Shown here one piece after another: positions 18,494-26,467 of a DNA stretch of 64,000 nucleotides. Source of the stretch: JAOAPY01 sp038237475 (lineage in GTDB: Bacteria; Acidobacteriota; Blastocatellia; Pyrinomonadales; Pyrinomonadaceae). Within the stretch, counting starts at the first letter, position 1. Every line of letters starts with the position of its first letter. The notes under the pieces are model-generated. The model made no database searches, had not been told where the DNA came from, and worked only from the letters and a program-made list of their open reading frames with translations. The DNA is taken from NCBI GenBank assembly GCA_038237475.1, contig JBBRYS010000010.1, positions 163,060 to 227,059 of the forward strand. The letters are read 5' to 3'. Made by a program: the position numbers and the translations under genes.

Positions 18494-19885
18494 CTACTTG
18501 CCATCCATCGAAATAAACAGATTGTTTAAAGATTCGGCCAGGGTTGGGTGCGCGAATATGCCATCCTTCAGGGCCGTGTAAGGCAAGCGACCCATTATCG
18601 CTATCTCAAACATGCTCATCAACTCACCGGCTTCAATGCCCAGGACAGCGCAGCCCAGTATTAGTTTCGTTTCGGCGTCAACCACAGCTTTCATGAAACC
18701 GCGAGTCTCGCCCATTTCAATTGCCCGTGCGACCCGGCTCATTGGCAGTTTCGCCACGCGAATGTCCAGGCCCTGATTCCTGGCTTCTGTTTCGGTGATC
18801 CCGATGCGGCCGAGTTGCGGATCCAGGAAGACAGTGTATGGAACCAGCCGATCCGTTGTGGTCGCCTGACCCTGTTCAAGGATGTTCGTGCGCAGGATAC
18901 GAAAGTCATCGTAGGAAATGTGCGTAAAAGCAGGGCCGCCATTAACATCACCCAACGCATAGATTCCTTCAACATTCGTCTCCAACCGATCGTTTACCCT
19001 GACAAAGCGACGCGCGTCTGTTTCGACTCCAGCCGACTTCAGGTTGAGCCGATCCGTATTCGGTTCACGACCGGCCGCAACCAGCAGGTGAGAACCTTCT
19101 ACAATCCTCTCGCCTCCACTTGTTTTGGCCGTCATGCTTACTTTGGTATTGCTGCCCGTGATGCTCACAGCCTCAGAATTCAGCAGGACGGTGATTCCAT
19201 CCTCCTCCAGTATCTTGGCTACTTCGCCGGCAACATCCGGGTCTTCGCGATTCAGCAGCTGCTCCCCCCGCTGAACAATAGTTACTTCGCTACCGAAACG
19301 TCTGAACATCTGACCAAACTCCAGACCGATGTAGCCGCCACCTAACACAAGCAAATGCTCCGGTAGCGTTTCCAGTTCCATTATCGAAGTCGAATCCAAA
19401 GCCGGAATGCCTTCCAAACCGGGAATCGATGGCTGCGCGGGACGAGCACCGGTGTTGAGGAAGATTCTGTCAGCCGTAAGCAAACGCGTGCCGCCTTCAT
19501 TCAGGACCACCTCAAGTGAAGTTTGACCGGCGAACGTTGCCTCACCTCGCAACAGCTCAAGACCCGCAGTCTTCTCGATGTTCCTGAGTCCACCGTCGCG
19601 AAAGCTTTCGACGATCTCTTGCTTGCGCCGGCGGACCGCTGACATGCTGACCGTCACCGGTCCACAGTTCACACCGTAATCAGCACTGCGACGCGCGAGA
19701 TACGCCACGCGAGCGCTGGCCACCATTGTTTTCGTCGGCGTGCAGCCGACGTTGACGCAGGACCCGCCAATATTCTTTCGCTCGATGATGGCTGTTTTCA
19801 ATCCAGCTTTGGCGAGCGCGACGGAAAGCGGCGTACCTCCCTGCCCTGAGCCAATCACAATAGCATCGTATGTTTCAACTTCCAT
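18494..19885 (-). CDS. FAD/NAD(P) disulfide oxidoreductase (mercuric reductase-like)
   Basis: This is a 463-residue class I pyridine nucleotide-disulfide reductase. The FAD-binding IVIGSGQGGTPLSVALAKAG comes first, then the redox disulfide GGSCVNVGCTPTK, an NAD(P)-binding LVLGGGYIGLEFG, and a C-terminal dimerisation domain with the active-site His-Glu pair in FAHPTLAES. It lacks the N-terminal HMA domain and C-terminal cysteine pair of true mercuric reductase. The start at 19885 (MEVETYDAIVIG) is preceded by GGAG; a TTG-initiated longer frame adds 11 residues. It ends 51 bases before the SenA-like gene and is probably the first gene of the same transcript. Keeping a selenol or thiol metabolite reduced is a possible role (inference). 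Confidence 0.85.
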   Translation of the reverse strand: MEVETYDAIVIGSGQGGTPLSVALAKAGLKTAIIERKNIGGSCVNVGCTPTKTMVASARVAYLARRSADYGVNCGPVTVSMSAVRRRKQEIVESFRDGGLRNIEKTAGLELLRGEATFAGQTSLEVVLNEGGTRLLTADRIFLNTGARPAQPSIPGLEGIPALDSTSIMELETLPEHLLVLGGGYIGLEFGQMFRRFGSEVTIVQRGEQLLNREDPDVAGEVAKILEEDGITVLLNSEAVSITGSNTKVSMTAKTSGGERIVEGSHLLVAAGREPNTDRLNLKSAGVETDARRFVRVNDRLETNVEGIYALGDVNGGPAFTHISYDDFRILRTNILEQGQATTTDRLVPYTVFLDPQLGRIGITETEARNQGLDIRVAKLPMSRVARAIEMGETRGFMKAVVDAETKLILGCAVLGIEAGELMSMFEIAIMGRLPYTALKDGIFAHPTLAESLNNLFISMDGK

Positions 19886-20133
19886 GACAAATGTTTCTCC
19901 GATTCGCACCCAAAGCAAACCGCCTCGGGTGCATTAGTCGCAGCCTGCCCCAATGAATTTTCTCATGCCGAGTCCTTTTGAAACTCTTTTGCCTGACCCG
20001 CCGCGCCGCTCGCACTGCAGACTACGCTGCAGGCCACACGTCAACTTCAACAAAAAAAAGGTAAAGAGACTTTGTTTACTTCTTCTCCTCCGCCCGTACC
20101 GGGCGTCTTAGCGAACAGCAGGAAGCTGAACCT

Positions 20134-20300
20134 ATTGCGGGCATTCAGTATTGCTGTGCGTCACTGTGGCGCTAAAACGCTGTTGGTACTCGGTTGAGGT
20201 CACAAACGAACAGACCATTGCGTGCTGTTTGGCGACATCCCGCAAGCGCGCCGTTGACCTGCACCAGCCAAAACAGAAAATAATTCACGTCCGCATTACG
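20134..20300 (-). pseudogene. Degenerate DUF4214 C-terminal tail
   Basis: The minus strand reads NADVNYFLFWLVQVNGAL in one frame, then after a one-base shift RDVAKQHAMVCSFVTSTEYQ and RFSATVTHSNTECPQ before TAG at 20134. This is the last ~55 residues of a DUF4214 domain, matching the intact tail that ends at 20467 nearly position by position. The upstream 165 bases up to 20466 hold no recognisable continuation beyond a few residues. It is a decayed tandem copy lying directly downstream of the large DUF4214 gene. Confidence 0.7.
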
Positions 20301-20466
20301 ACACGCAGGTCGACAGGAGCGCGTACGACGGTGCGTCTTCGTTGACCTGGTGTTTTCTCCGAGCCTTCGCCTCAATCGCTGCACGAGCCTATCTGGTGAC
20401 GTCACTTTCCCTCGTGACAGGCATCGCGCTGAACGGCAATCAAGATCGAACGAGTCACTCGCGAGC

Positions 20467-22959
20467 TTACTGACACTCGACATTCGTGTGCGTTACCAAT
20501 GAACTGAACCGCTGTTGATATTCTGCAGATGTGATGAATGAACATACCATCGCATGCTGCTTGGGTACGTCTCGCAATGGCGCGCTGTTGACCTGGCCCA
20601 ACCAAAACAGGAATCCACCGATATCCGGATCCCGACGCAAGTAACCGAAGTATTGTGTTGTCACAAACGCGCGATTGTATTCTGCGTCAATGAACGGACG
20701 GTTGTTGATTGGATTTGTTTGCGTGTTATCGTCGGCGAGGCGATAGATTACGGCACCGCGACCGGCGTTTCCGCCTCCGCTTTGGTTGTATAGATCGATC
20801 AGCGCCTGGCGCTGCGAACCCAGGTCCACTGGCAGCCCAGTCTGATCCTTGATGTCATTCTTGATCGTCGCCAACAGCGCATCGACGTATGCTGGTCCAT
20901 CAAGACCTGACGCATAACTTGAAATGAACGCCGCCCTCTGGACGAAAGCAGTTGACAGATCGAGCTGCGCCTGTGCGAGACTCGCACCGCCAACCACTCG
21001 GGCACGGTCCGGCGTAAACGCTGCGTAACTCACCAACTTGTTCGCTTCTGCCGGGTTTGAGTTGTCGGGATTCGGAAACGGTTGATTGTTACCAAACGCC
21101 GCTCGGTAGAGCCGGTAGACATAAGAACCAGTCTGTTGATACTCGAGTTCGTAGAAGAATGCGTTCGACACATCGATTCGTTTGGTGCGAATGCAAACCT
21201 GATCGTTTCCGCATTGCGTGATCAGGCTGGTCCAAAAATCAAACCCACCCTGATCAGGTTCGCGATTCAGAAAATCATGATAGTGCTGGCGAACAAAATC
21301 CGTTACATCGTCGATTGGGTTTGTAGGCGGTTCACTGGCGTCGTCATCAATCCTTAGGTTGGCAGTTGCTGGTGTACCCAGGGCACCAAATCCAGTCGTA
21401 TTCGAAAGAGCCAGCATCACTCTTTCCGGGCCTTCGACGTAAGCGTCCTGAGTGATCAGGACTCTGAACGTCTTTGAATCCTCACCGGCGGCGAACCTCA
21501 GCGTTCCGAACGCTTCGGTGAAATCACATTTAGGTGAGGCCATGCCGGTAACCGTCGAGCAACGAGAGCCGCTATCCCCTCCAGTTGCAAAGTCAACGGT
21601 TACCGGTAACGATTTATCTCCTAAGCGCACTACCGTAATGGTAGCGAAGCTCGAACTCTCAGTCGTCGTAAAGTTTGCTGAACTGAACTGTAGAAAACCG
21701 CCAACCGGATTGACATTGATAGTGAAGGTCTGTGGAGGCGACGTGTCATGCCCGCCATTGGCAGTACCGCCATTGTCCTGCAGCACAACGGTGATTGTTG
21801 CCGAGCCACCTCCATTCGCGGCGGGTGCATAGCTTAAAGCCCCTGTCGAAGAAATAGCCGGAGCCGTCGCGAAGAGGCTCGGGTAGGTGTTGTTGGTGAT
21901 CACGAAGCTTAATGTTTGATTTGCTTCGTTCGCGGGGCCGGGCGACAAGTTATTGGCCCAATTATTCACAATTTGCGTCCCCGCGTTGTTGTTCACTGTT
22001 TGGTCCAAACCTTTCGTGAACATTGGAGAATCATTGACGGGGTTTATGGTCACAACAAACGTATCGGTCATGCTCTGCCTGTTCGTGCCGTTGACCGTCA
22101 CACTAATCGTTGCAGTGCCAAACTGGTCAGCAGCCGGATTGATCGTCACAGTCCGAGTTGAGCTAGAGCCAGTCACTACCAGGTTCGCAGCGTTATTTGG
22201 CACGAGTGCTGTGTTTGAGGAGGTGGCGGTTATTGATGTGATTGACCCAGAGCCACCGACATTGAACGAGAACTGAAGCTGCGTATCCTCATTGGTAGCC
22301 TTGTCAGTGATGTCTTCGACCGACACCTGCGCCTCGAAGGCACCTATATCAACTGTCGCAACTGTATCAGCATCGGGACCATCAACCTGTCGCGCGAAGC
22401 CCGTGCCTCGCTGATCCGTCGTCAAACTGAGCGGAAAGCCAGTGACTGAATTGTCACCTGCATCGAGAGCCGGACTTCCAGCGAGGAGTGCTTGAGTTTG
22501 CGTCAGGCCACCGTTGTTAGTGAGTGGTGCCAGCCTGGGGTCGACGTTAGTTTTATTGTGGGTGGTCGTACCAGTGAAAGTCGCGCCAGTCGTGTTTCCA
22601 ATCAGATTGTAGTCTTGCGAGTTGAAGGCACCGAGTAAGTCTGGGCCGCTACCTCCGCCACTGACCGAGTTGTTCGCGACAATTGTGTTCTCCAGGTTGA
22701 CGGTGCTGCTGTTGTTGGCGATGCCTCCGCCGCTGCCGCCGCTGGTATTGACGGCGTTATTTGAGATCGTGCTATTCGTCAATGTGAGTGTGCCGGCGCC
22801 GGTCACGAAGATGCCGCCGGCAACGTTAGCATCGCCCGTCACGCTATTGCCGCTCACCGTGCTGTTTATCAAGTTGAGAAGCGCGCCTCTGTGGTCGATG
22901 CCACCTCCTGTGTAAGCATTGTTTCCGCTGACCGTGCTGTTGGTAAGTGTCATCGCCAT
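20467..22959 (-). CDS. Beta-helix, Ig-like, Calx-beta and DUF4214 protein, apparently 5' truncated
   Basis: About 830 residues of a large cell-surface protein. From the N-terminus: parallel beta-helix repeats of the type LTNSTVSGN (residues 1-110), a choice-of-anchor Q-like block (NNGGLTQTQALLAGSPALDAG, IGAFEAQ), two Ig/cadherin-like domains (about 220-420), a Calx-beta domain (about 425-540) and a DUF4214 domain to the end. No signal peptide is present. The frame remains open upstream to 23406, but those ~150 residues are the antisense of another DUF4214 tail and cannot be native. The true N-terminus has therefore been lost at a rearrangement junction near 22953-22978. The start given (ATG 22959) is only the first Met on the homologous side. 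The remaining sequence looks intact and constrained. Confidence 0.7.
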   Translation of the reverse strand: MAMTLTNSTVSGNNAYTGGGIDHRGALLNLINSTVSGNSVTGDANVAGGIFVTGAGTLTLTNSTISNNAVNTSGGSGGGIANNSSTVNLENTIVANNSVSGGGSGPDLLGAFNSQDYNLIGNTTGATFTGTTTHNKTNVDPRLAPLTNNGGLTQTQALLAGSPALDAGDNSVTGFPLSLTTDQRGTGFARQVDGPDADTVATVDIGAFEAQVSVEDITDKATNEDTQLQFSFNVGGSGSITSITATSSNTALVPNNAANLVVTGSSSTRTVTINPAADQFGTATISVTVNGTNRQSMTDTFVVTINPVNDSPMFTKGLDQTVNNNAGTQIVNNWANNLSPGPANEANQTLSFVITNNTYPSLFATAPAISSTGALSYAPAANGGGSATITVVLQDNGGTANGGHDTSPPQTFTINVNPVGGFLQFSSANFTTTESSSFATITVVRLGDKSLPVTVDFATGGDSGSRCSTVTGMASPKCDFTEAFGTLRFAAGEDSKTFRVLITQDAYVEGPERVMLALSNTTGFGALGTPATANLRIDDDASEPPTNPIDDVTDFVRQHYHDFLNREPDQGGFDFWTSLITQCGNDQVCIRTKRIDVSNAFFYELEYQQTGSYVYRLYRAAFGNNQPFPNPDNSNPAEANKLVSYAAFTPDRARVVGGASLAQAQLDLSTAFVQRAAFISSYASGLDGPAYVDALLATIKNDIKDQTGLPVDLGSQRQALIDLYNQSGGGNAGRGAVIYRLADDNTQTNPINNRPFIDAEYNRAFVTTQYFGYLRRDPDIGGFLFWLGQVNSAPLRDVPKQHAMVCSFITSAEYQQRFSSLVTHTNVECQ

Positions 22960-22971
22960 TGACGAGTTCAG

Positions 22972-23493
22972 GCCTTTGCGGGGGATCGCGCGCGCGTAGT
23001 AGGCGGTGCCAATTTGGCGCAGGCCCAGTTGGAATTGGCCCAGGCGTTTGTGCAGCGGCCAGAGTTTCTGGCGAAGTACCCGGCAAATTTGGATGGCCCG
23101 GGTTTTGTCGATGCCATCGTGGCGACGATCTTGAATGATATCGGGCCCGATCTGACGGCGCAGCGCCAGGGCTTGATAAATCTCTTCAACTCGGGCGGTC
23201 GTGGCGCCGTGCTGTATCGCCTGGCCGATGACAACGTGCAAACCAACCCAATCAACAATCGCCCGTTCATCGACGCTGAGTACAACCGGGCGTTTGTAGC
23301 CACACAGTACTTTGGCTATTTGCGGCGAGACCCGGATATGGGCGGCTTTCTGTTCTGGCTGGGCCAGGTCAATAGCGCGCCTTTGCGGGACGTGCCGAAA
23401 CAACACGCGATGGTTTGCTCCTTCATTACTTCAGCTGAATACCAACGGCGATTCAGCTCGGTTGTCACTCATACAAATTTGGAGTGTCAGTAA
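22972..23493 (+). pseudogene. Inverted DUF4214 C-terminal fragment, 5' truncated
   Basis: The plus strand encodes about 173 residues from FAGDRARVVGGANLAQAQLE to TNLECQ at the stop (23493), an uninterrupted DUF4214 second half. An in-frame stop at 22960-22962 closes the frame just upstream, and there is no start codon except an internal TTG at 23014. It matches residues of the minus-strand gene's own tail (PDRARVVGGASLAQAQLD ... TNVECQ) almost residue for residue. The DNA differs mainly at third codon positions, so it descends from a separate functional paralogue rather than a recent copy. It meets the minus-strand gene head to head at the junction near 22965. Confidence 0.75.
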
Positions 23494-23962
23494 CTACCAA
23501 CCTGGAATCTGCGGCAAAGGGAAGTTAGTCAGGGGCTTTGGCTTGACCATGGCATCATATCTCGCAGTTCCTCATTTCTCAGAGCTTAATAAACTTTCCC
23601 ATGTTGTCCATCTGAATCGCATTCTCGTGGTTGGTGGCTTTAGAAATACTTTCTTTTTGGTAGCGACAGCGGTGACTCTGGCTGCTCAGCGCCAAAGTTC
23701 GTACCACTTGCGACACCCACCCGCTTGGCCGAAAGCATCAAGCAGATGATTGAAAAGCTCCTGGCATTGCTGCTTGGCACCAATTCCTGTTTGACGGCCT
23801 TTAGTGGATGCCCGCTGAGGACCAAATCAACGGTCGATAGGTGCCAAGCAATCAGTGGCCGCGAATCTATGTGTGCTTCTCTCGAGAGAAGAATCACATT
23901 GGGATTAATAGAGAATGCTGACACTGCGTGAAAACGTGAGGCACGGTAATGTCTTGGAAAGG
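23494..23962. other. Intergenic stretch without a supported gene
   Basis: No recognisable gene. A 68-codon plus-strand frame from a TTG at 23725 (starting MAESIKQMIEKLLALLLG) is open to 23931 but has no convincing ribosome binding site or family. I leave it unannotated. Confidence 0.4.
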
Positions 23963-24039
23963 TGGTAGCGGGGGGCGGGCTTGAACCGCCGACCTTGGGG
24001 TTATGAATCCCACGCTCTAACCAGCTGAGCTACCCCGCC
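23963..24039 (-). tRNA. tRNA-Met (anticodon CAU)
   Basis: The minus strand folds as a full cloverleaf: acceptor GGCGGGG pairing with CCCCGCT (one G-U), D arm with AGCTCAGCTGGTTAGAGC, anticodon loop TTCATAA giving CAU, and T arm GGCGG-TTCAAGC-CCGCC. Discriminator A is at 23966 and an encoded CCA at 23963-23965. The first acceptor pair is G-U rather than the mismatch of initiators, and there is no triple G-C anticodon stem, so this is probably elongator tRNA-Met. A CAU tRNA later modified to read AUA (tRNA-Ile2) cannot be excluded by eye. Confidence 0.93.
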
Positions 24040-24153
24040 ATGCGAACTACTTGATCCGCCTTGCGAACGATTGATCCGCCATGCGAACGATTGATCCGCA
24101 TTGCGAACGATTGATCCGGCCGTGCTAATGATTGACCGGCATACGAACCATTG
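24040..24153. repeat. 20-bp tandem repeat array in the tRNA-Met leader
   Basis: About five and a half units of 20 bases (consensus TTGCGAACGATTGATCCGCC) start exactly at the 5' end of the tRNA gene and run to the promoter. Three central units (24061-24120) are nearly identical, and the outer ones diverge (CGTGCTAATGATTGACCGGC, then ATACGAACCATTG). The array fills the whole space between the mapped promoter and the tRNA, so it should be transcribed as leader RNA. Confidence 0.8.
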
Positions 24154-24163
24154 TCGAGAAGTC

Positions 24164-24191
24164 ATTATAGGGGCCGGAAGCGATAGGTCAA
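24164..24191 (-). promoter_or_regulatory. Sigma-70-like promoter for tRNA-Met
   Basis: On the minus strand TTGACC (24186-24191) is followed after 16 bases by a perfect TATAAT (24164-24169). It faces the tRNA-Met gene about 125 bases downstream. The whole element resembles the promoter at 39891-39918, including CTTGACCT and CCTATAATG. Confidence 0.7.
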
Positions 24192-24360
24192 GAAGGCCTT
24201 CCCGGACAGTTCATTTGGCTTCTAGTACGGGCACTTTGGGTGGGCAAGCAACGGGATGGCTTCGAGTAGGAAGCCGTAAGCAGGATTCGTGCCGATGACG
24301 ACTTCATAAGTCTTTGATGAAACGGACCGAGCAAGAATTTAAGAGGTGGTCACTCAGCCG

Positions 24361-24642
24361 TCCGCTTTGCGGACTGACAATCGTCGCTTTGCGGACTGAC
24401 AATCGTCGCTTTGCGGACTGACAATCGTCGCTTTGCGGACTGACAATCGTCGCCTGCGGACTGACGATCGTCGCTTTGGGACTGACGATCGTCGCTTTGC
24501 GGACTGACGATCGTCGCTTTGGGACTGACGATCGTCGCTTTGGGACTGACGATCGTCGCTTTGCGGACTGACGATCGTCTCTTTGCGGACTCACAATCAT
24601 CGCTTTGCGGACTGACGATCGTCGCTTCGGGACTGACAATCG
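24361..24642. repeat. 21/22-bp minisatellite with palindromic core (13 units)
   Basis: Thirteen head-to-tail units of 21 or 22 bases (consensus GGACTGACGATCGTCGCTTTGC) with no spacers. Most units contain the perfect 10-base palindrome GACGATCGTC; others have ACAATCGT. The length difference (TTTGCGG versus TTTGGG) shifts the frame between units, so the array is not selected as protein. A related outlying copy is at about 24693-24715 (TTGCGGACTAACAATCGTC). It lies between the minus-strand methyltransferase gene and the tRNA-Met promoter. Confidence 0.88.
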
Positions 24643-24798
24643 TTGTTTTCAGCCCCGGCAGTAAACGAATGAGCTAACCTCATTCGTCTGCTTGCGGACT
24701 AACAATCGTCCTGCCCCGATCCCCAGCACTAAAGTGCGGAGCTCCTGTCACTCGTCAGCTTTGCAGACTGGGGGTGCAGGGATTTCCAGCTGCGCTAG
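24643..24798. other. Intergenic stretch with small hairpin
   Basis: Holds an 8-bp stem hairpin (CGAATGAG...CTCATTCG, 24667-24687) and one degenerate copy of the minisatellite unit. No gene seen. Confidence 0.4.
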
Positions 24799-25503
24799 TC
24801 AGCGTGTCAGCACCAGTAACGAATACCCGCCCAGCACGCGAACCACCAGGTGCTGATTGAATGTGGACAACACTCGTCGGGGCCAGCTTGCCAGTCTGGC
24901 TTTGACGCTGCGCGGATGCGCAATCGCTCCATCGGTGTAGCACCAATCAACCACTTCATATCCAGCGCCCTGCAAAGTCGCCAGCGCCGTCTCCTTCGTA
25001 AAGTAATGCAGATGTCCGGCTTGCTCTCGCTCGCGCATGATTGGCCCACTTCGCCATACCCACTGTACCGACAGGTCCAACGGAACATGGAAAATCTTGA
25101 ACGTAGCTTTGGCCCGCAGGGCGCGCAGAAAACCAATGTAGTCTTCCACGTGTTCAAAGACATCCAGGCAGAGCAGGAGATCGAATGCCGGTTCATCACC
25201 CGCGATCAAATCCCGGCAATGAAAGTGCAAGCGATCATTTTCTCTCTCCTGGCAAAGCGCAAACGCCTGCGGCGAAATTTCGTAACCAAAAAACTGCGTA
25301 TCCGCAGGCAGACTAAACTGCAGCTGTTTAAGGATCTCACCGGCGCCGCAGCCAACTTCACAGACCGTCCGCGGAGCGAGACCGTGTTTCTCGATCAACC
25401 TGAGCACCTGACCGGCTTTCCAGGCCGAGTCCTCGACATGGTACGTCGGATTCTTTTCGACATACTCGCCGGTCTGATAGATGCTCCCGTTTGTCTCAGT
25501 CAT
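24799..25503 (-). CDS. Class I SAM-dependent methyltransferase
   Basis: This is a 234-residue soluble methyltransferase. The AdoMet-binding motif I is CEVGCGAGEILKQL near residue 48, followed by an acidic strand end (FFGYEISPQAF) and motif IV-like LLCLDVFEHVEDY. The hydrophobic C-terminus may dock to the membrane. The FxEHV-type motif is common in methyltransferases acting on polyketide, lipid or sugar acceptors. It ends a minus-strand run with a second methyltransferase and a dolichol-phosphate-mannose-type glycosyltransferase, so it probably modifies a lipid-linked sugar or surface glycan. The acceptor is unknown. Confidence 0.82.
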   Translation of the reverse strand: MTETNGSIYQTGEYVEKNPTYHVEDSAWKAGQVLRLIEKHGLAPRTVCEVGCGAGEILKQLQFSLPADTQFFGYEISPQAFALCQERENDRLHFHCRDLIAGDEPAFDLLLCLDVFEHVEDYIGFLRALRAKATFKIFHVPLDLSVQWVWRSGPIMREREQAGHLHYFTKETALATLQGAGYEVVDWCYTDGAIAHPRSVKARLASWPRRVLSTFNQHLVVRVLGGYSLLVLTR

Positions 25504-25614
25504 AATTGGCCCGCGAATTCAGCCGGAGTAATGCGGATAAACAATTCGATGCAGAGCCCTGTAATTGACCTCTGTCGAGGAATGAGACCGTCTCTCCATT
25601 CACTTGAGCGGACG

Positions 25615-26460
25615 CTATTTTGTCGCGACGACCTTGGCACCCAACATCAAGCGCCATGGTAACCCACGCGCCAAAGTTCTTCCGAGCGTGACCGGCAACC
25701 CCCCGAGAAGCCATTCACCGGCAGTCACTATTGCCAGGGGTACGGTCAGATGAAACCCGCCCCCGCCAACGAGCACCTTGCATTTTCGAAAGCCGGCGCG
25801 GCGAAATAATTCTGTCAGTTCGCCTACGGTATACTCGCGCAAGTGAAATCCAGTCGCGACCTCATCGAAATAGCGCGAGACATCGTGCGGTCCGCTCAGC
25901 CGATTCGGCGTGATACAAAGATAGACTCCGCCTGGCGCCAGCGCCTGGTAGATTCCTGCCAACTGCTCAACGGCATCATCCGGGTGTAGATGCTCCAGCA
26001 ACTGATCGCTATAGGCAAGTTGGACACTGCCCGCCGGCACTGGAATGCTGCAACCGTCCGAGATTGCAAACTCCAGATTGTCAGGAAGCCTGACGCCGCC
26101 AGCAACTTCGTTTGAAACATCGACTGCATATACCTTTCGCACTCGGTGGGCCACTGCCACTGCCAGCGCGCAGTCCCCTGGTCCAACCTCGAGATAGACT
26201 ACGTCCGGGTGCAGATAGCCGCTGATCAACTCTAAGCGGGCCGCAACTTCCTTTTGTCGCAGGACGGCATTTGCCTTCTGCGTCAGCTGAGGGTGATCAC
26301 TAACGCGGCTGAACAGTTCATCGTAAACAACTGTATACAAGTGCCGTCTTTCGTCCTTCGACGCCGAGCGCAGACGAGCTGCCAACTCCTTTTCAATGCG
26401 ATAGTGTTCCTTAACCCGCTCGAAGGATCGTGTCTCGGTATGGGGAATTCTGACAGGCAT
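25615..26460 (-). CDS. Class I SAM-dependent methyltransferase
   Basis: This is a 281-residue protein with an N-terminal helical extension (about 80 residues), motif I VYLEVGPGDCALAVAVA, an acidic loop (VYAVDVS) and the post-motif LEHLHPDDAVEQL followed by LAPGGVYLCITPNRLSGP. A weakly hydrophobic tail follows (GEWLLGGLPVTLG). It begins seven bases after the glycosyltransferase 2 gene's stop, so the two are in one operon; 111 bases separate it from the next methyltransferase. It probably acts on a glycan or glycolipid product of the neighbouring glycosyltransferases. No acceptor can be read from the sequence. Confidence 0.82.
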   Translation of the reverse strand: MPVRIPHTETRSFERVKEHYRIEKELAARLRSASKDERRHLYTVVYDELFSRVSDHPQLTQKANAVLRQKEVAARLELISGYLHPDVVYLEVGPGDCALAVAVAHRVRKVYAVDVSNEVAGGVRLPDNLEFAISDGCSIPVPAGSVQLAYSDQLLEHLHPDDAVEQLAGIYQALAPGGVYLCITPNRLSGPHDVSRYFDEVATGFHLREYTVGELTELFRRAGFRKCKVLVGGGGFHLTVPLAIVTAGEWLLGGLPVTLGRTLARGLPWRLMLGAKVVATK

Positions 26461-26467
26461 TGATTGG

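Noticed and set aside
18494..19885. Mercury resistance locus
   Set aside because: The reductase lacks the HMA domain and terminal cysteine pair, and no merR, merT or merP genes are nearby.
20010..20060. Promoter for the reductase-senAB row (TTGACG near 20038)
   Set aside because: No acceptable -10 box at the required distance, so the promoter of this operon was not called.
22960..23406. N-terminal ~150 codons of the long minus-strand frame ending at 20467
   Set aside because: They are the exact antisense of a DUF4214 tail encoded on the plus strand, so they cannot be a native N-terminus.
23725..23931. 68-codon plus-strand open frame
   Set aside because: TTG start without ribosome binding site and no recognisable family; left as intergenic.
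24304..24639. 111-codon minus-strand frame across the minisatellite
   Set aside because: It encodes only low-complexity RRSSVPK-type repeats, and the alternating 21/22-base units change the reading frame.
24361..24642. CRISPR array
   Set aside because: Units follow each other without spacers and no cas genes are present; it is a simple minisatellite.
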